64,000 bases of DNA, from positions 3,100,001 through 3,164,000 of the forward strand of contig NZ_CP126267.1 of assembly GCF_001864935.2 (NCBI RefSeq), given 5' to 3'. A program made the translations under genes and the position numbers. Under the pieces are notes generated by a model. It had not been told where the DNA came from. It saw nothing but the letters and a program-made list of their open reading frames with translations, and made no database searches. This DNA comes from Curtobacterium sp. MCBA15_012. GTDB lineage: Bacteria; Actinomycetota; Actinomycetes; Actinomycetales; Microbacteriaceae. Shown here piece after piece: positions 36,153 through 45,115 of the stretch; the stretch's first letter is position 1; each line of letters starts with the position of its first letter.

Positions 36153-37268
36153 CTAGCGGCGCGACGAGACCCGGTACGGCTCCAGGAACGCCCGCACCTC
36201 GGCCACGAACAGCTCGGGCACCTCCACCGGTGCGAAGTGCCCACCCCGGTCGAGCTCGTGGTGGAACACGAGGTTCGTCGTCCGCTCGAGCCACTCCCGC
36301 GGTGCCCGGACGATGTCGCCCGGGAACACCGAGAACCCGGACGGCACCTCGACCCGCCGGACCAGCTGCTCCGGCGGGATCGCGGCGTTGGCGTGGTACA
36401 TCCGCATCGACGACCCGATCGTCGCCGTCGCCCAGTACTCGGTCAGCAGCGCGAGCACCTGGTCCCGCGTGTACACCGACCAGAGGTCACCGTCGCAGTC
36501 GCTCCACGCACGGAGCTTCTCGACGATCCATGCTGCGAGCCCGGCGGGTGAGTCGGTGAGCCCGACGGCGGCGGTCTGCGGCTTCGTGCGGTGCAGCATC
36601 GCGTACGCGCCCTCGGCCGTCCGCCACCGTGCGGTCTCGTCGACGAACGCCCGATCCGCCGGCGACAGGTCCGAGGCGTCGAGCCCGGGCCACGCCAACC
36701 CGCCGTCGATCCGGTGCACCGCGACGACACGGTCCGGGTGGTCGAGCGCGAGGTACCGCACCACGTGCGTGCCGATGTCGCCGCCGGACGCCGCGAACCG
36801 CTCGTACCCGAGGTCGCGCATGAGCGTCGCCCACATCCCCGCGACCTCCCGGGCGTCGAGGACCCGCGGCGGCGCGTCCGAGAAACCGTACCCGGGCATG
36901 TCCGGCACGATGACGTCGAACCCCGCCTCGACGAGCATCGGCAGGACGGTCCGGTACCGCCAGCCCGAGTCCGGCCACCCGTGCGCGAGGAGCACCGGGA
37001 GCGCGTCCGGCCGACCGGACCGCGCGTGCAGCACGTGCACGCCGATGCCGTCCACCACGACCCGGCGCGAGGGCAGCGCCGCCAGCGCGGCACGGTGCGC
37101 CGCGAAGTCGAAGCCGTCGGCCCAGTACGCGACGAGTTCCCGCAGCTCGTCGACGTCGACGCCGAGCGACCATCCCTCCACGCCGGTCGTGTCCGGCCAA
37201 CGGGTCGCCCGGAGGCGCGCACGCAGGTCCGCGATGGTGGCGTCGTCGATCAGCGGCGTCTCGCTCAT
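36153..37268 (-). CDS. Epoxide hydrolase (EHN-domain alpha/beta hydrolase)
   Basis: 371 residues. An N-terminal epoxide-hydrolase (EHN) domain (DLRARLRATRWPDT...WSLGVDVDELRELVAYW) precedes the alpha/beta fold: LLAHGWPDSGWRYR (oxyanion), nucleophile Asp in ASGGDIGTHVV, and final His in RGGHFAPVEVPE. Opens epoxides to diols; juvenile-hormone-type or xenobiotic epoxides are possible substrates. ATG 37268 gives the family start. Preceded downstream by the tRNA-Arg gene and upstream by a family A palindrome. Confidence 0.92.
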   Translation of the reverse strand: MSETPLIDDATIADLRARLRATRWPDTTGVEGWSLGVDVDELRELVAYWADGFDFAAHRAALAALPSRRVVVDGIGVHVLHARSGRPDALPVLLAHGWPDSGWRYRTVLPMLVEAGFDVIVPDMPGYGFSDAPPRVLDAREVAGMWATLMRDLGYERFAASGGDIGTHVVRYLALDHPDRVVAVHRIDGGLAWPGLDASDLSPADRAFVDETARWRTAEGAYAMLHRTKPQTAAVGLTDSPAGLAAWIVEKLRAWSDCDGDLWSVYTRDQVLALLTEYWATATIGSSMRMYHANAAIPPEQLVRRVEVPSGFSVFPGDIVRAPREWLERTTNLVFHHELDRGGHFAPVEVPELFVAEVRAFLEPYRVSSRR

Positions 37269-37305
37269 GCGGCGCACGCTACGCGGCACCTCCGTCACGG
37301 CGCGA

Positions 37306-37363
37306 CCACGGGCGGACGGGAGGCGCGGTGCCGGCCCGCACCGCGCCTCCCGTCCGCCCGTGG
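37306..37363. repeat. Long palindromic repeat, family A copy 3
   Basis: Perfect 26-nt arms beginning CCACGGGCGGACGGGAGGCG with a 6-nt loop CGGCCC. It lies between the epoxide hydrolase start and the end of the HNH gene. Confidence 0.9.
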
Positions 37364-37392
37364 CTGTGTCAGCAGCCCCACCCGGCGGTCCG

Positions 37393-37887
37393 TCAGGCGG
37401 CGACCAGGAAGTCGTCCCACTCGGCCTGCGGCCGCTCGATCCCGCGCACGACCCACGAGGCGCCGTGCGGGGCCTTCGGCCGGAACCGGAGTCGCCAGCC
37501 CATCTCCTGCGGTGTGCGGTCGCCCTTCGTGTTGTTGCACGCGAGGCAGCAGGCGACGAGGTTCTCCCAGGAGTCCTGTCCCCCGCGCGAGCGCGGCTGC
37601 ACGTGGTCGATGGTGGTGGCGTGCCGGTCGCAGTACGCGCACCGGTTCGCGTCGCGGCGGAGCACCCCGCGGCGTGACACCGGCACGAGCCGCGCGTGCG
37701 GGATGCGCACGTACCGCGTGAGGATGATCACGGACGGACGGTCGAAGGTCGCGGTCGACCCCGTGACCGGGTGGTCGGCGTCGGCGGCGACGATGGCGGC
37801 CTTCTGGTTCATGACCAGCACGAGGGCCCGTCGGTCCGAGATCACCGCGAGGGGCTCGTAACCGGCGTTGAGGACGAGAGTGCGCAT
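37393..37887 (-). CDS. HNH endonuclease family protein
   Basis: 164 residues. MRTLVLNAGYEPLAVISDRRALVLV is the N-terminal motif of stand-alone HNH proteins found in most actinobacteria. The zinc-finger/HNH core is RCAYCDRHATTIDHVQPRSRGGQDSWENLVACCLACNNTKGDRT, with four cysteines and DH..N..H-type residues. Its biological role is not established. ATG 37887 follows GGAAGGGAACCC. A leader ORF and hairpin lie in its 5' region. Confidence 0.92.
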   Translation of the reverse strand: MRTLVLNAGYEPLAVISDRRALVLVMNQKAAIVAADADHPVTGSTATFDRPSVIILTRYVRIPHARLVPVSRRGVLRRDANRCAYCDRHATTIDHVQPRSRGGQDSWENLVACCLACNNTKGDRTPQEMGWRLRFRPKAPHGASWVVRGIERPQAEWDDFLVAA

Positions 37888-37992
37888 GGGTTCCCTTCCG
37901 ACGTGCCTGGACGGCTTCCAGGCGCTGCGGGTGCGTCGGGCCGAGCGACGCCGACGTGGGACCGCGGTCTGCGACCACGCCCGGAACCGCGA

Positions 37993-38020
37993 AGAGCACC
38001 ACCCGGATGGGCAGTGCTCT
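37993..38020 (-). promoter_or_regulatory. Attenuator-like hairpin in HNH leader
   Basis: Arms AGAGCAC/GTGCTCT with a 14-nt loop, starting three bases after the stop codon of the leader ORF at 38023-38118. The 398-base gap 37888-38285 contains this hairpin, the leader ORF and the terminator at 38173; nothing else is seen. Confidence 0.4.
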
Positions 38021-38022
38021 CG

Positions 38023-38118
38023 TCAGGACAGGGCGTGATGGTGCACGCAGGGGGCGGTCGACCGTATGTCCACGAGCGCGCGCCGACCCGTGGTGCGGGT
38101 CGTGCGGATCGCTGACAT
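38023..38118 (-). CDS. Putative leader peptide upstream of HNH gene
   Basis: 31 residues: MSAIRTTRTTGRRALVDIRS followed by TAPCVHHHALS. ATG 38118 has GGGAGA 5 nt upstream. It is Arg/Thr-rich, then has a Cys-Val-His-His-His cluster near the end, just before a hairpin. Short length, a good ribosome site and position suggest a regulatory leader peptide. It has not been shown to be translated. Confidence 0.4.
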   Translation of the reverse strand: MSAIRTTRTTGRRALVDIRSTAPCVHHHALS

Positions 38119-38172
38119 GAGGTCTCCCGTGGTCGGGCCGGCTTCGGACCGGTGCAGCGTCAGGCTACGTCA

Positions 38173-38209
38173 GAAACCGGCCCAGCACGAGGGTGTGCGG
38201 GCCGGTTTC
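38173..38209 (-). terminator. Terminator after NlpC/P60 gene
   Basis: Arms GAAACCGGCCC/GGGCCGGTTTC with an inner GCAC/GTGC pair; on the minus strand it ends the cell-wall hydrolase transcript. Confidence 0.8.
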
Positions 38210-38285
38210 CGGGAGTGTTCACGGGAACGACACGTCGGTCGTCACCGCGGCGCGTGGTCTGGCGACCGGAGCGCGGGTGCCGTCG

Positions 38286-39236
38286 TCAGATGCCGAAGCG
38301 GACGATGTGGTAGCTGTTCGACCAGATCGGGCGGATCGAGACCGATCCGCCGGGCTTCGGGGCGTCCATGATCATGCCGTTGCCCATGTAGAAGCCGTCG
38401 TGCGAGCCGTCGTTGAACACGACGACGTCGCCGGGCTGCGCCTGGGACTCGGGGATCGTCGTGCCCGCAGCGTCCTGCAGCGGGACCGAGTGCGCCAGCT
38501 TGATGCCGTACTGCGCGTAGACGTACATGACGTAGCCCGAGCAGTCGAAGCCGGACGGGTCGGCGCCGCCGAAGACGTAGGGCGTGCCGATGTACTGCTT
38601 CGCGGTGGCCACGACCGCGGGGAGCGAGAACGGGGTGTTCGCGGCCGATGCGGTCTTCGCGATCTCCGATGCGCTCGGGCCGCTGTACGACTGGTACTGC
38701 TTCTGCGTCGCGGCGCGGGCGGCCTGGGTCGCGGCGGCCTGCTGGGCTGCCTCGGCGGCGGCCTTCTGCGCGGCCTGCTGGTCGAGGGTCGACTGCGCGG
38801 TGGCGCCGTAGCCGTCACGGTCGGTGCCGGCGAGGGCGACCGCGTCCGACACCGAGAACTGCTGGGCGTCGACGGTGCGGACCTGGCGCTGCGCGGTCGC
38901 GGCGTCGGTCCCGGTCTGCTGCGTCGACGCGAACGCCGGGGCGACCGCGACGGTGCCGAACATGCCCGCTGCGACGGTCAGGACGACCGGTGCGAGGAAC
39001 CGGCGCTTGCGGGCCGAGGCACTCGCCTTCGCGGTCTCCGCGGCACGGGCGGCCTGTGCGGCACGTCGGCCACCGGGGAGCGGGGCGTCACGGACCGGGG
39101 TGACCTTGCGCACGGGGGCGGTGGTCTCGCGTGCTGCTCGTCGGGTGAGCGGGGCGGCGGCGACGGGGGCGGCGTTCGCGGTGTTCGTCGGGTTCGCGGG
39201 GGTCTGGCCGTCCGCGGCGGAACCGGTCTGCGTCAA
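38286..39236 (-). CDS. NlpC/P60 cell-wall hydrolase
   Basis: 316 residues. A long cytoplasmic Ala/Arg-rich N-terminus leads to one membrane or signal segment (about residues 77-98, RFLAPVVLTVAAGMFGTVAVAPAFA), a helical region, then the C-terminal NlpC/P60 domain: YVFGGADPSGFDCSGYVMYVYAQYG has the catalytic Cys, and DGSHDGFYMGNG the His. It should cleave peptidoglycan stem peptides. The start appears to be TTG 39236 with GGAGA upstream, overlapping the stop of a 9-codon ORF (39233-39262). RipA-like role in cell separation is inferred. Confidence 0.88.
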   Translation of the reverse strand: MTQTGSAADGQTPANPTNTANAAPVAAAPLTRRAARETTAPVRKVTPVRDAPLPGGRRAAQAARAAETAKASASARKRRFLAPVVLTVAAGMFGTVAVAPAFASTQQTGTDAATAQRQVRTVDAQQFSVSDAVALAGTDRDGYGATAQSTLDQQAAQKAAAEAAQQAAATQAARAATQKQYQSYSGPSASEIAKTASAANTPFSLPAVVATAKQYIGTPYVFGGADPSGFDCSGYVMYVYAQYGIKLAHSVPLQDAAGTTIPESQAQPGDVVVFNDGSHDGFYMGNGMIMDAPKPGGSVSIRPIWSNSYHIVRFGI

Positions 39237-39407
39237 GGGTGGTGTCTCCGGCGTCTCGTCATCACGACCGGTGGCGGGTGACCGCCGGTGTGCAACCCCA
39301 TCCGTTCGTCATCGTCTCCGATCGAGGCAGGAGACGGGTTCGAGACGTCCTGCCACGGGTCCTGGGCCTCGTGGGCGGCCCGGGACTCGTCGAGTGTACG
39401 TGGGCAC

Positions 39408-39489
39408 CGTTACCGTGTCGAGACGAAACGCCCCTCAGGTAACGGTCTGGTGACGAAGCCCTGGTCAGGAGCCTGTGCGTGCCGTTACC
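39408..39489 (-). promoter_or_regulatory. Three CGTTACC/GGTAACG boxes upstream of NlpC/P60 gene
   Basis: CGTTACCG at 39408-39415, GGTAACGG at 39438-39445 and CGTTACC at 39483-39489. Repeated in both orientations within 82 bp, they look like an operator or enhancer array. GTAAC-type boxes are bound by MtrA, which controls cell-wall hydrolases in other actinobacteria; the link is a suggestion. Confidence 0.5.
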
Positions 39490-39527
39490 TTGTGGGGTTT
39501 CTCAGACCCGGCGGTCGCCCTGGGCGC

Positions 39528-40223
39528 TCAGGACCGCTCGATGTACACGTGCTGCGCGACCTCGGACGGCAGCTCGATGCCCGCGTCCTCGCCCTCGACC
39601 CGCACGGCCACGTAGGCACCGGCCCGCTGCACGCTCGCGACCCGGCCGGGCATGACGCCCGCGGTGCGCAGCTGGTGGAGCAGCTCCGGCTCGAACTGGA
39701 CGGGCTCGCCCAGGCGGCGGACGACCCCGGTCGCGACGGCGTCGGTGCCCTCGGTCGCGGCGACGATGTTCTGCACGCCGTCGAGGAAGCCGCCGGCCTC
39801 GGGTCCGCCGATCTCGGCGAGGCCGGGGATCGGGTTGCCGTACGGCGACTCGGTCGGGTTGCCGAGCATCTCGAGCAGGCGGACCTCGACCTGCTCGCTC
39901 ATGACGTGCTCCCACCGGCAGGCCTCGTCGTGCACGAAGGCCCAGTCGAGGCCGATGACGTCGGACAGCAGGCGTTCGGCGAGACGGTGCTTGCGCATGA
40001 CGTGGGTGGCGCGGGAGCGACCCTCGGTGGTGAGCTCGAGGTGCCGGTCCCCGGAGACCACGACGAGGCCGTCGCGTTCCATGCGGGCGACGGTCTGCGA
40101 GACCGTCGGGCCGGAGTGCCCCAGGCGCTCGGAGATGCGCGCGCGCAGCGGGACGATCCCCTCTTCCTCGAGGTCGAGGATCGTCCGCAGGTACATCTCC
40201 GTGGTGTCGACGAGATCGGTCAC
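39528..40223 (-). CDS. DtxR/IdeR-type metal-dependent regulator
   Basis: 231 residues, GTG start. N-terminal winged helix (DTTEMYLRTILDLEEEGIVPLRARISERLGHSGPTVSQTVARMERDGLV), metal-binding dimerisation domain (RHRLAERLLSDVIGLDWAFVHDEACRWEHVMSEQVE, carrying His/Glu/Cys ligands) and a C-terminal SH3-like FeoA domain (AGAYVAVRVEGEDAGIELP). It should repress iron or manganese genes when metal-loaded. The Cys in DEACRWEH fits the iron-sensing DtxR branch. Divergent from serC. Confidence 0.93.
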   Translation of the reverse strand: MTDLVDTTEMYLRTILDLEEEGIVPLRARISERLGHSGPTVSQTVARMERDGLVVVSGDRHLELTTEGRSRATHVMRKHRLAERLLSDVIGLDWAFVHDEACRWEHVMSEQVEVRLLEMLGNPTESPYGNPIPGLAEIGGPEAGGFLDGVQNIVAATEGTDAVATGVVRRLGEPVQFEPELLHQLRTAGVMPGRVASVQRAGAYVAVRVEGEDAGIELPSEVAQHVYIERS

Positions 40224-40364
40224 GGTCCGCCTCTCATGTCTGGGCCCAGCGCGCCCACCCTACTTGTTCGGGGTGACAACGAGGAACGCTCGCGAAGGCG
40301 CGTCCACGGGCGCAGCGGGCGTGCTGCTCCGACCGGACGGCTGGGGTGGGATACCGCTCGCTAG

Positions 40365-41492
<1,128 letters not shown>

Positions 41493-41543
41493 GGCGCGAC
41501 CCGCCACGTGGCCGGGACCGCGCGGCGGTCCGGTCGGTCCGGG

Positions 41544-41605
41544 ACCACGAGACGGACGGGAGGCGCGGTGCCAGCTGGCACCGCGCCTCCCGTCCGTCTC
41601 GTGGT
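41544..41605. repeat. Long palindromic repeat, family A copy 4 (perfect 62-bp palindrome)
   Basis: Perfect two-fold symmetry with no spacer; centre CCAGCTGG, arms containing GACGGACGGGAGGCGCGG. It lies 51 bp after serC. The 311-base gap 41493-41803 also has the tandem repeat at 41636 and a terminator at 41771. Confidence 0.92.
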
Positions 41606-41635
41606 GCGCACCAGCTCGTGGTTCGTGGTGCGCTG

Positions 41636-41727
41636 CAGGTCGCGGTGCGCGTCAGGTCGCGGTGCGCGACCGGTCGCGGTGCGCGTCAGGTCACGGCGCG
41701 CGTCGGCCGCGGTGCGCGTCCGGTCGT
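41636..41727. repeat. 17-bp degenerate tandem repeat
   Basis: About five units of the form CAGGTCGCGGTGCGCGT, with substitutions and one shorter unit, in the serC/DUF3027 convergent gap. Confidence 0.75.
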
Positions 41728-41770
41728 GTTCGTGGTCGCGGTCCCGCGGTCCCGTGGTCCGGACCGTCGG

Positions 41771-41797
41771 CCGGGGCGGGTCGTCGACCCGCCCCGG
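41771..41797. terminator. Terminator for DUF3027 gene
   Basis: Perfect 13-bp arms CCGGGGCGGGTCG/CGACCCGCCCCGG with a one-base centre, just after the DUF3027 stop codon. Confidence 0.8.
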
Positions 41798-41803
41798 TCG
41801 GGG

Positions 41804-42466
41804 TCAACCGCGGTGGCGGCCCGGCTCGGTCTCGCCGGCGTCGAGCCGGTCGAGCTCCAGGTCGTCGTCCGGCTCGGTCGGACGGACGCGCCGTGCGCGG
41901 CGCCGGGCGCCGCGGGAACGCGGCGCGGCCTCCGTGTCGTCGTCGTCCGCGTCGTCCGTCGTGTCCGCGTCGGTCACGTGGCCGAGCGCGACGACCTCGG
42001 CGGCCCGGTCGACGTCGACGCCGTCGAGCTCGTCGTCGTCGGACTCGTCGAGGTCGTCCTCGTCGTCGCCGAACTCGTCGTCGTCGGCCTCGTCGTCGTC
42101 CGGGTCCTCGTAGTCGGCGTCCTCGTCCGAGTCCGCGTCGTCGTCCTCGTCGGCGTCCTCGTCGTCCTCGGACTCGCCCTGGGACGCGCGGTACTCCGCC
42201 ATGCGCTCGGACCACGGCACCCACTCGGGCGCGACGAGCGAGCCGTCACCCGGCATCAGCTCGACCTCGAGCACCGTGGGCTCGTCGCCCTCGACGTGCG
42301 CGACAGAGACGGTCCAGCGCCAGCCGGGGTAGCCGGGCATCCGGTTCGAGAACAGGACCGAGACGACCCCGTCGCCCTCGTCGACCGTGCCGACCGGCTG
42401 TCCGACGGTGTCCTCGGACGTGACCTCGAGCAGCGCCGTGCGCGCGAGCTCCGTGACGTCGACCAT
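41804..42466 (-). CDS. DUF3027-family protein with acidic repeats
   Basis: 220 residues. VDVTELARTALLEVTSEDTVGQPVGTVDEGDGVVSVLFSNRMPGYPGWRWTVSVAHV and LMPGDGSLVAPEWVPWSERMAEYR are the conserved DUF3027 core. From residue 98 on, an Asp/Glu-only stretch of about 55 residues and a basic tail (RSRGARRRARRVR) follow, so half the protein is disordered. Its start overlaps the stop of the cold-shock gene (TGATG). The pair is conserved beside serC in actinobacteria, function unknown. Confidence 0.88.
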   Translation of the reverse strand: MVDVTELARTALLEVTSEDTVGQPVGTVDEGDGVVSVLFSNRMPGYPGWRWTVSVAHVEGDEPTVLEVELMPGDGSLVAPEWVPWSERMAEYRASQGESEDDEDADEDDDADSDEDADYEDPDDDEADDDEFGDDEDDLDESDDDELDGVDVDRAAEVVALGHVTDADTTDDADDDDTEAAPRSRGARRRARRVRPTEPDDDLELDRLDAGETEPGRHRG

Positions 42467-42843
42467 CAGGCGTCCAGCTGGTCTGCGACGTGGCGCAGGA
42501 TCGCGGCGATGCGCTCGCCGTTCTTCGGGTAGCGCCCGTGGCGGAGGTCGCCGCTGATGCGGTCGAGCTCCTTCACGAGGTCCTCGACGATGACGGCCAT
42601 GTCGTCGGCGGACCGACGGGACATCTTCGCGAGGGAGGGCTGCTCCTCGAGCATGCGGACGGACAGCGCCTGTGACCCCTTCTTGCCCTGCACGACGCCG
42701 TACTCCAGGCGCGTGCCGGCCTTGACCGAGGTGGTGCCGTCCGGCAGCGAGGACGCGTGCAGGAACACGGGCTCACCGTCGTCGCCGGTGATGAACCCGA
42801 ACCCCTTCTGGTCGTCGTAGAACTTGACCTTGCCGGTGGGCAT
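42466..42843 (-). CDS. Cold-shock-domain protein with C-terminal extension
   Basis: 125 residues. Residues 1-65 are a cold-shock domain: TGKVKFYDDQKGFGFITGDDGEPVFLHASSL has RNP1-like (KGFGFI) and RNP2-like (VFLHAS) motifs. A 60-residue helical extension (SADDMAVIVEDLVKELDRISGDLRHGRYPKNGERIAAILRHVADQL) is not in ordinary Csp proteins. It probably binds RNA or single-stranded DNA and may pair with the coupled DUF3027 protein. ATG 42843. Confidence 0.9.
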   Translation of the reverse strand: MPTGKVKFYDDQKGFGFITGDDGEPVFLHASSLPDGTTSVKAGTRLEYGVVQGKKGSQALSVRMLEEQPSLAKMSRRSADDMAVIVEDLVKELDRISGDLRHGRYPKNGERIAAILRHVADQLDA

Positions 42844-42898
42844 GCGTGGACTCCTCGAGGTCGTGGAACGGCCGTGGTGCGTCGGATATCCTGGGTCG

Positions 42899-43198
42899 AT
42901 GGCCAAGCCGACCCGATCGACCGGGAACCCGCGCGATGACGTGCAGCCCCCGGTGACGTTCAATCGTACCGAACGCGTGCTCGGGTTCATGGTCGGGGGG
43001 ATCTTCATCGCCGCGCTCCTCTGCATCGCAGCGATGATCGTCATGTGGTTGACCGACCCGAGCGCGCAGGGCTCGATGCCGTGGCCGGTCGTCATGGCGG
43101 TCCCGCTCATCGGCCTGCCGATCGGCATGGTGCTCGTGTTCGTCCTGCTCGGCCTGACCTGGTCGAAGCGCGCCCGCGAGAACCGGTCGGGACGCTGA
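42899..43198 (+). CDS. Two-helix membrane protein
   Basis: 99 residues: hydrophilic N-terminus, membrane helices at about 29-50 (VLGFMVGGIFIAALLCIAAMIVMWL) and 63-87 (WPVVMAVPLIGLPIGMVLVFVLLGL), basic end. Family unknown; it resembles small multidrug/ssDNA-unrelated membrane proteins commonly left unannotated in this clade. ATG 42899 chosen for RNA-binding gene divergence and length; no clear ribosome site. Confidence 0.7.
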   Translation: MAKPTRSTGNPRDDVQPPVTFNRTERVLGFMVGGIFIAALLCIAAMIVMWLTDPSAQGSMPWPVVMAVPLIGLPIGMVLVFVLLGLTWSKRARENRSGR

Positions 43199-43226
43199 GC
43201 ACCGGCGCCGACCGGAGCCGGGGCCG

Positions 43227-45002
43227 ATGACGACCACCGCAGACCTCGCCGCACGACTGCGCGCGATGCCCGACGACGAGCTCGAACGGCTCGTGGTCGC
43301 CCGTCGACTGCCCGCCGCCGTGCTGGCCGACTCCGGTCCGCAGCACGCGACCGACTTCTTCGACCTCGCCGAGGCGCTCCGCAGCGACGACGCGGTCGAC
43401 GCGGCGCTCGAGCACCTGCCGAGGGCGACGCTCCTCGCCCTCGTGCACGGCGCCGGTGCCGCGGACGCGCTCGCCCCGGCGGTGGCGCTCGGCCTGGCCG
43501 ACCCCGACGGTGGCGTCGACGACGCGGTCGGTGCCCGACTGGCGGCCCACCCCGACCTCGGCGCCCTGCGCGACGCGCCGGACGCCGACGGCCCGTCCGA
43601 GCAGACCGGGGACCCGCGGCAGGGCGCTGCGCCGGACGACGAGCGGGACCGAGCGGCCGGTGCGGAGCAGGCGTTCGCGACGATGACCGTGCTCGCCGAG
43701 CTCGTCCGCGCGGTCGACCAGGGAGGCGTCCGCGAACTCGTGAAGGGCGGCATCGGCACCCCGCTCGCGCGGACCCTCGGCGAGCGCGTCGGCGCCGAGG
43801 CCGAGGTCGTGTCCGACCGGCTGGCCCTGCTCGCCCGGGTCGGGTACGCCGACCCCGGCGAGGGCGTCTGGACCACCACGGACGACGGGCGGACCTGGCT
43901 CACGACGGACTGGCCCGAGCGCTGGACCGGTCTGGTCGGACGCTGGTGGTCCTCGCTCGACCCGGCCGTGCACGACGTCCTCGAGACCGCCGGGGACGAC
44001 CTGCGCGACCTCGTGTCCGTCGGCCGCTGGCGCTACCCGGCCGGATCCCGCTGGCTCGACGCGACGCTGCTCCAGGTGGCGGGGACGGCGTCGGCGCTCG
44101 GGCTCGCGGTCGACGGCACCGTCACCTCGACCGGGCGCGCCGTCGTCGCCGGTGACGCCGGGGCCGCCGCCACCGACCTCCCGCCGACCGTCGACACCGT
44201 GTACCTCCAGCACGACCTCACCGTGATCGCGCCCGGTCCGCTGACACCGGCCGACGACGCCGCACTGCGCGTGGTCGCCGACCTCGAGGCGCCCGGGCTC
44301 GCCGCCCGGTACCGGGTCTCCGAGGACTCGGTCCGCCGGGCCCTCCGCGCCGGACACACGAAGGAGGCGCTGCTCGCCTCGCTCGACCGGCTGTCCGCCA
44401 CCGGGGTGCCGCAGCCGCTCGCCTACCTGGTCGACCAGGTCGCCGGACGCGACGGCGGCATCGTCGTCGACGTCGATGCCTCCGGGACGGGGGCCGTCGT
44501 GCACGGCACCCCGGACCAGCTCGACCTGATCGGGGTCGACGCCGAACTCCGTCAGCTCACGTGGGAGCGCCCGGACCTGACGACCCTCGTCACGCACCAC
44601 CCGGCGCACGTGGTCCAGGCAGCGCTCGAGGAACAGCGGTACCCGGCCGTGCTGACGGCCGCCGCCCGCCCCGCGACGCGGGTCGCGCCTCCCGTCCGTC
44701 GCCGCGCCGCCGGCCGCACGCCGGAGCAGGCGGCGCACGCCCTCGTGGAACGGCTCCGTCTGACCACCCGCCGCGGCGAGGCGGAGCCGGAGCAGGAGTG
44801 GCTCGGGCGGCAGATCGACCTGGCGGTGCGTGGACGCACCCCGGTCCGCGTGACGGTGCGGATGCCGGACGGGTCGGAACACCCGTTCTCGATCGTGCCG
44901 ACGTCGGTCGCGGCGGGGCGGGTGCGCGGACGGGACACCGGCGTGGACGTCGAGCGGACGCTGCCGCTGTCGCTCGTGGTGTCCGTGGAGAGCGAAGCCT
45001 GA
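43227..45002 (+). CDS. Helicase-associated protein, XPB/Helicase_C_3 type
   Basis: 591 residues. It lacks P-loop motifs. The N-terminus (LAARLRAMPDDELERLVVARRL, DFFDLAEALRSDDAVDAALEHLPRATLLAL) and the middle (TVYLQHDLTVIAPGPLTPADDAALRVVADLEAPGLAARYRVSEDSVRRAL) match the helicase-associated domain of proteins that are encoded beside bacterial XPB. The C-terminus (GRQIDLAVRGRTPVRVTVRMPDGSEHPFSIVPTSV) is WYL-like. A repeated-word-derived VAPPVRRRAAG stretch lies in a linker near residue 490. Probably a partner of the XPB helicase. Confidence 0.85.
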   Translation: MTTTADLAARLRAMPDDELERLVVARRLPAAVLADSGPQHATDFFDLAEALRSDDAVDAALEHLPRATLLALVHGAGAADALAPAVALGLADPDGGVDDAVGARLAAHPDLGALRDAPDADGPSEQTGDPRQGAAPDDERDRAAGAEQAFATMTVLAELVRAVDQGGVRELVKGGIGTPLARTLGERVGAEAEVVSDRLALLARVGYADPGEGVWTTTDDGRTWLTTDWPERWTGLVGRWWSSLDPAVHDVLETAGDDLRDLVSVGRWRYPAGSRWLDATLLQVAGTASALGLAVDGTVTSTGRAVVAGDAGAAATDLPPTVDTVYLQHDLTVIAPGPLTPADDAALRVVADLEAPGLAARYRVSEDSVRRALRAGHTKEALLASLDRLSATGVPQPLAYLVDQVAGRDGGIVVDVDASGTGAVVHGTPDQLDLIGVDAELRQLTWERPDLTTLVTHHPAHVVQAALEEQRYPAVLTAAARPATRVAPPVRRRAAGRTPEQAAHALVERLRLTTRRGEAEPEQEWLGRQIDLAVRGRTPVRVTVRMPDGSEHPFSIVPTSVAAGRVRGRDTGVDVERTLPLSLVVSVESEA

Positions 45003-45115
45003 GCGGGGTGGTCGGTCGGCGGCGTTCCTCCGCAGGCGAACGGTCGGGGCCGCTCCTCCACCGGAGCGCTGCGCACCGCACCCGTTCGCAGCCGCGACGC
45101 CTAGGCTGATCCGTC

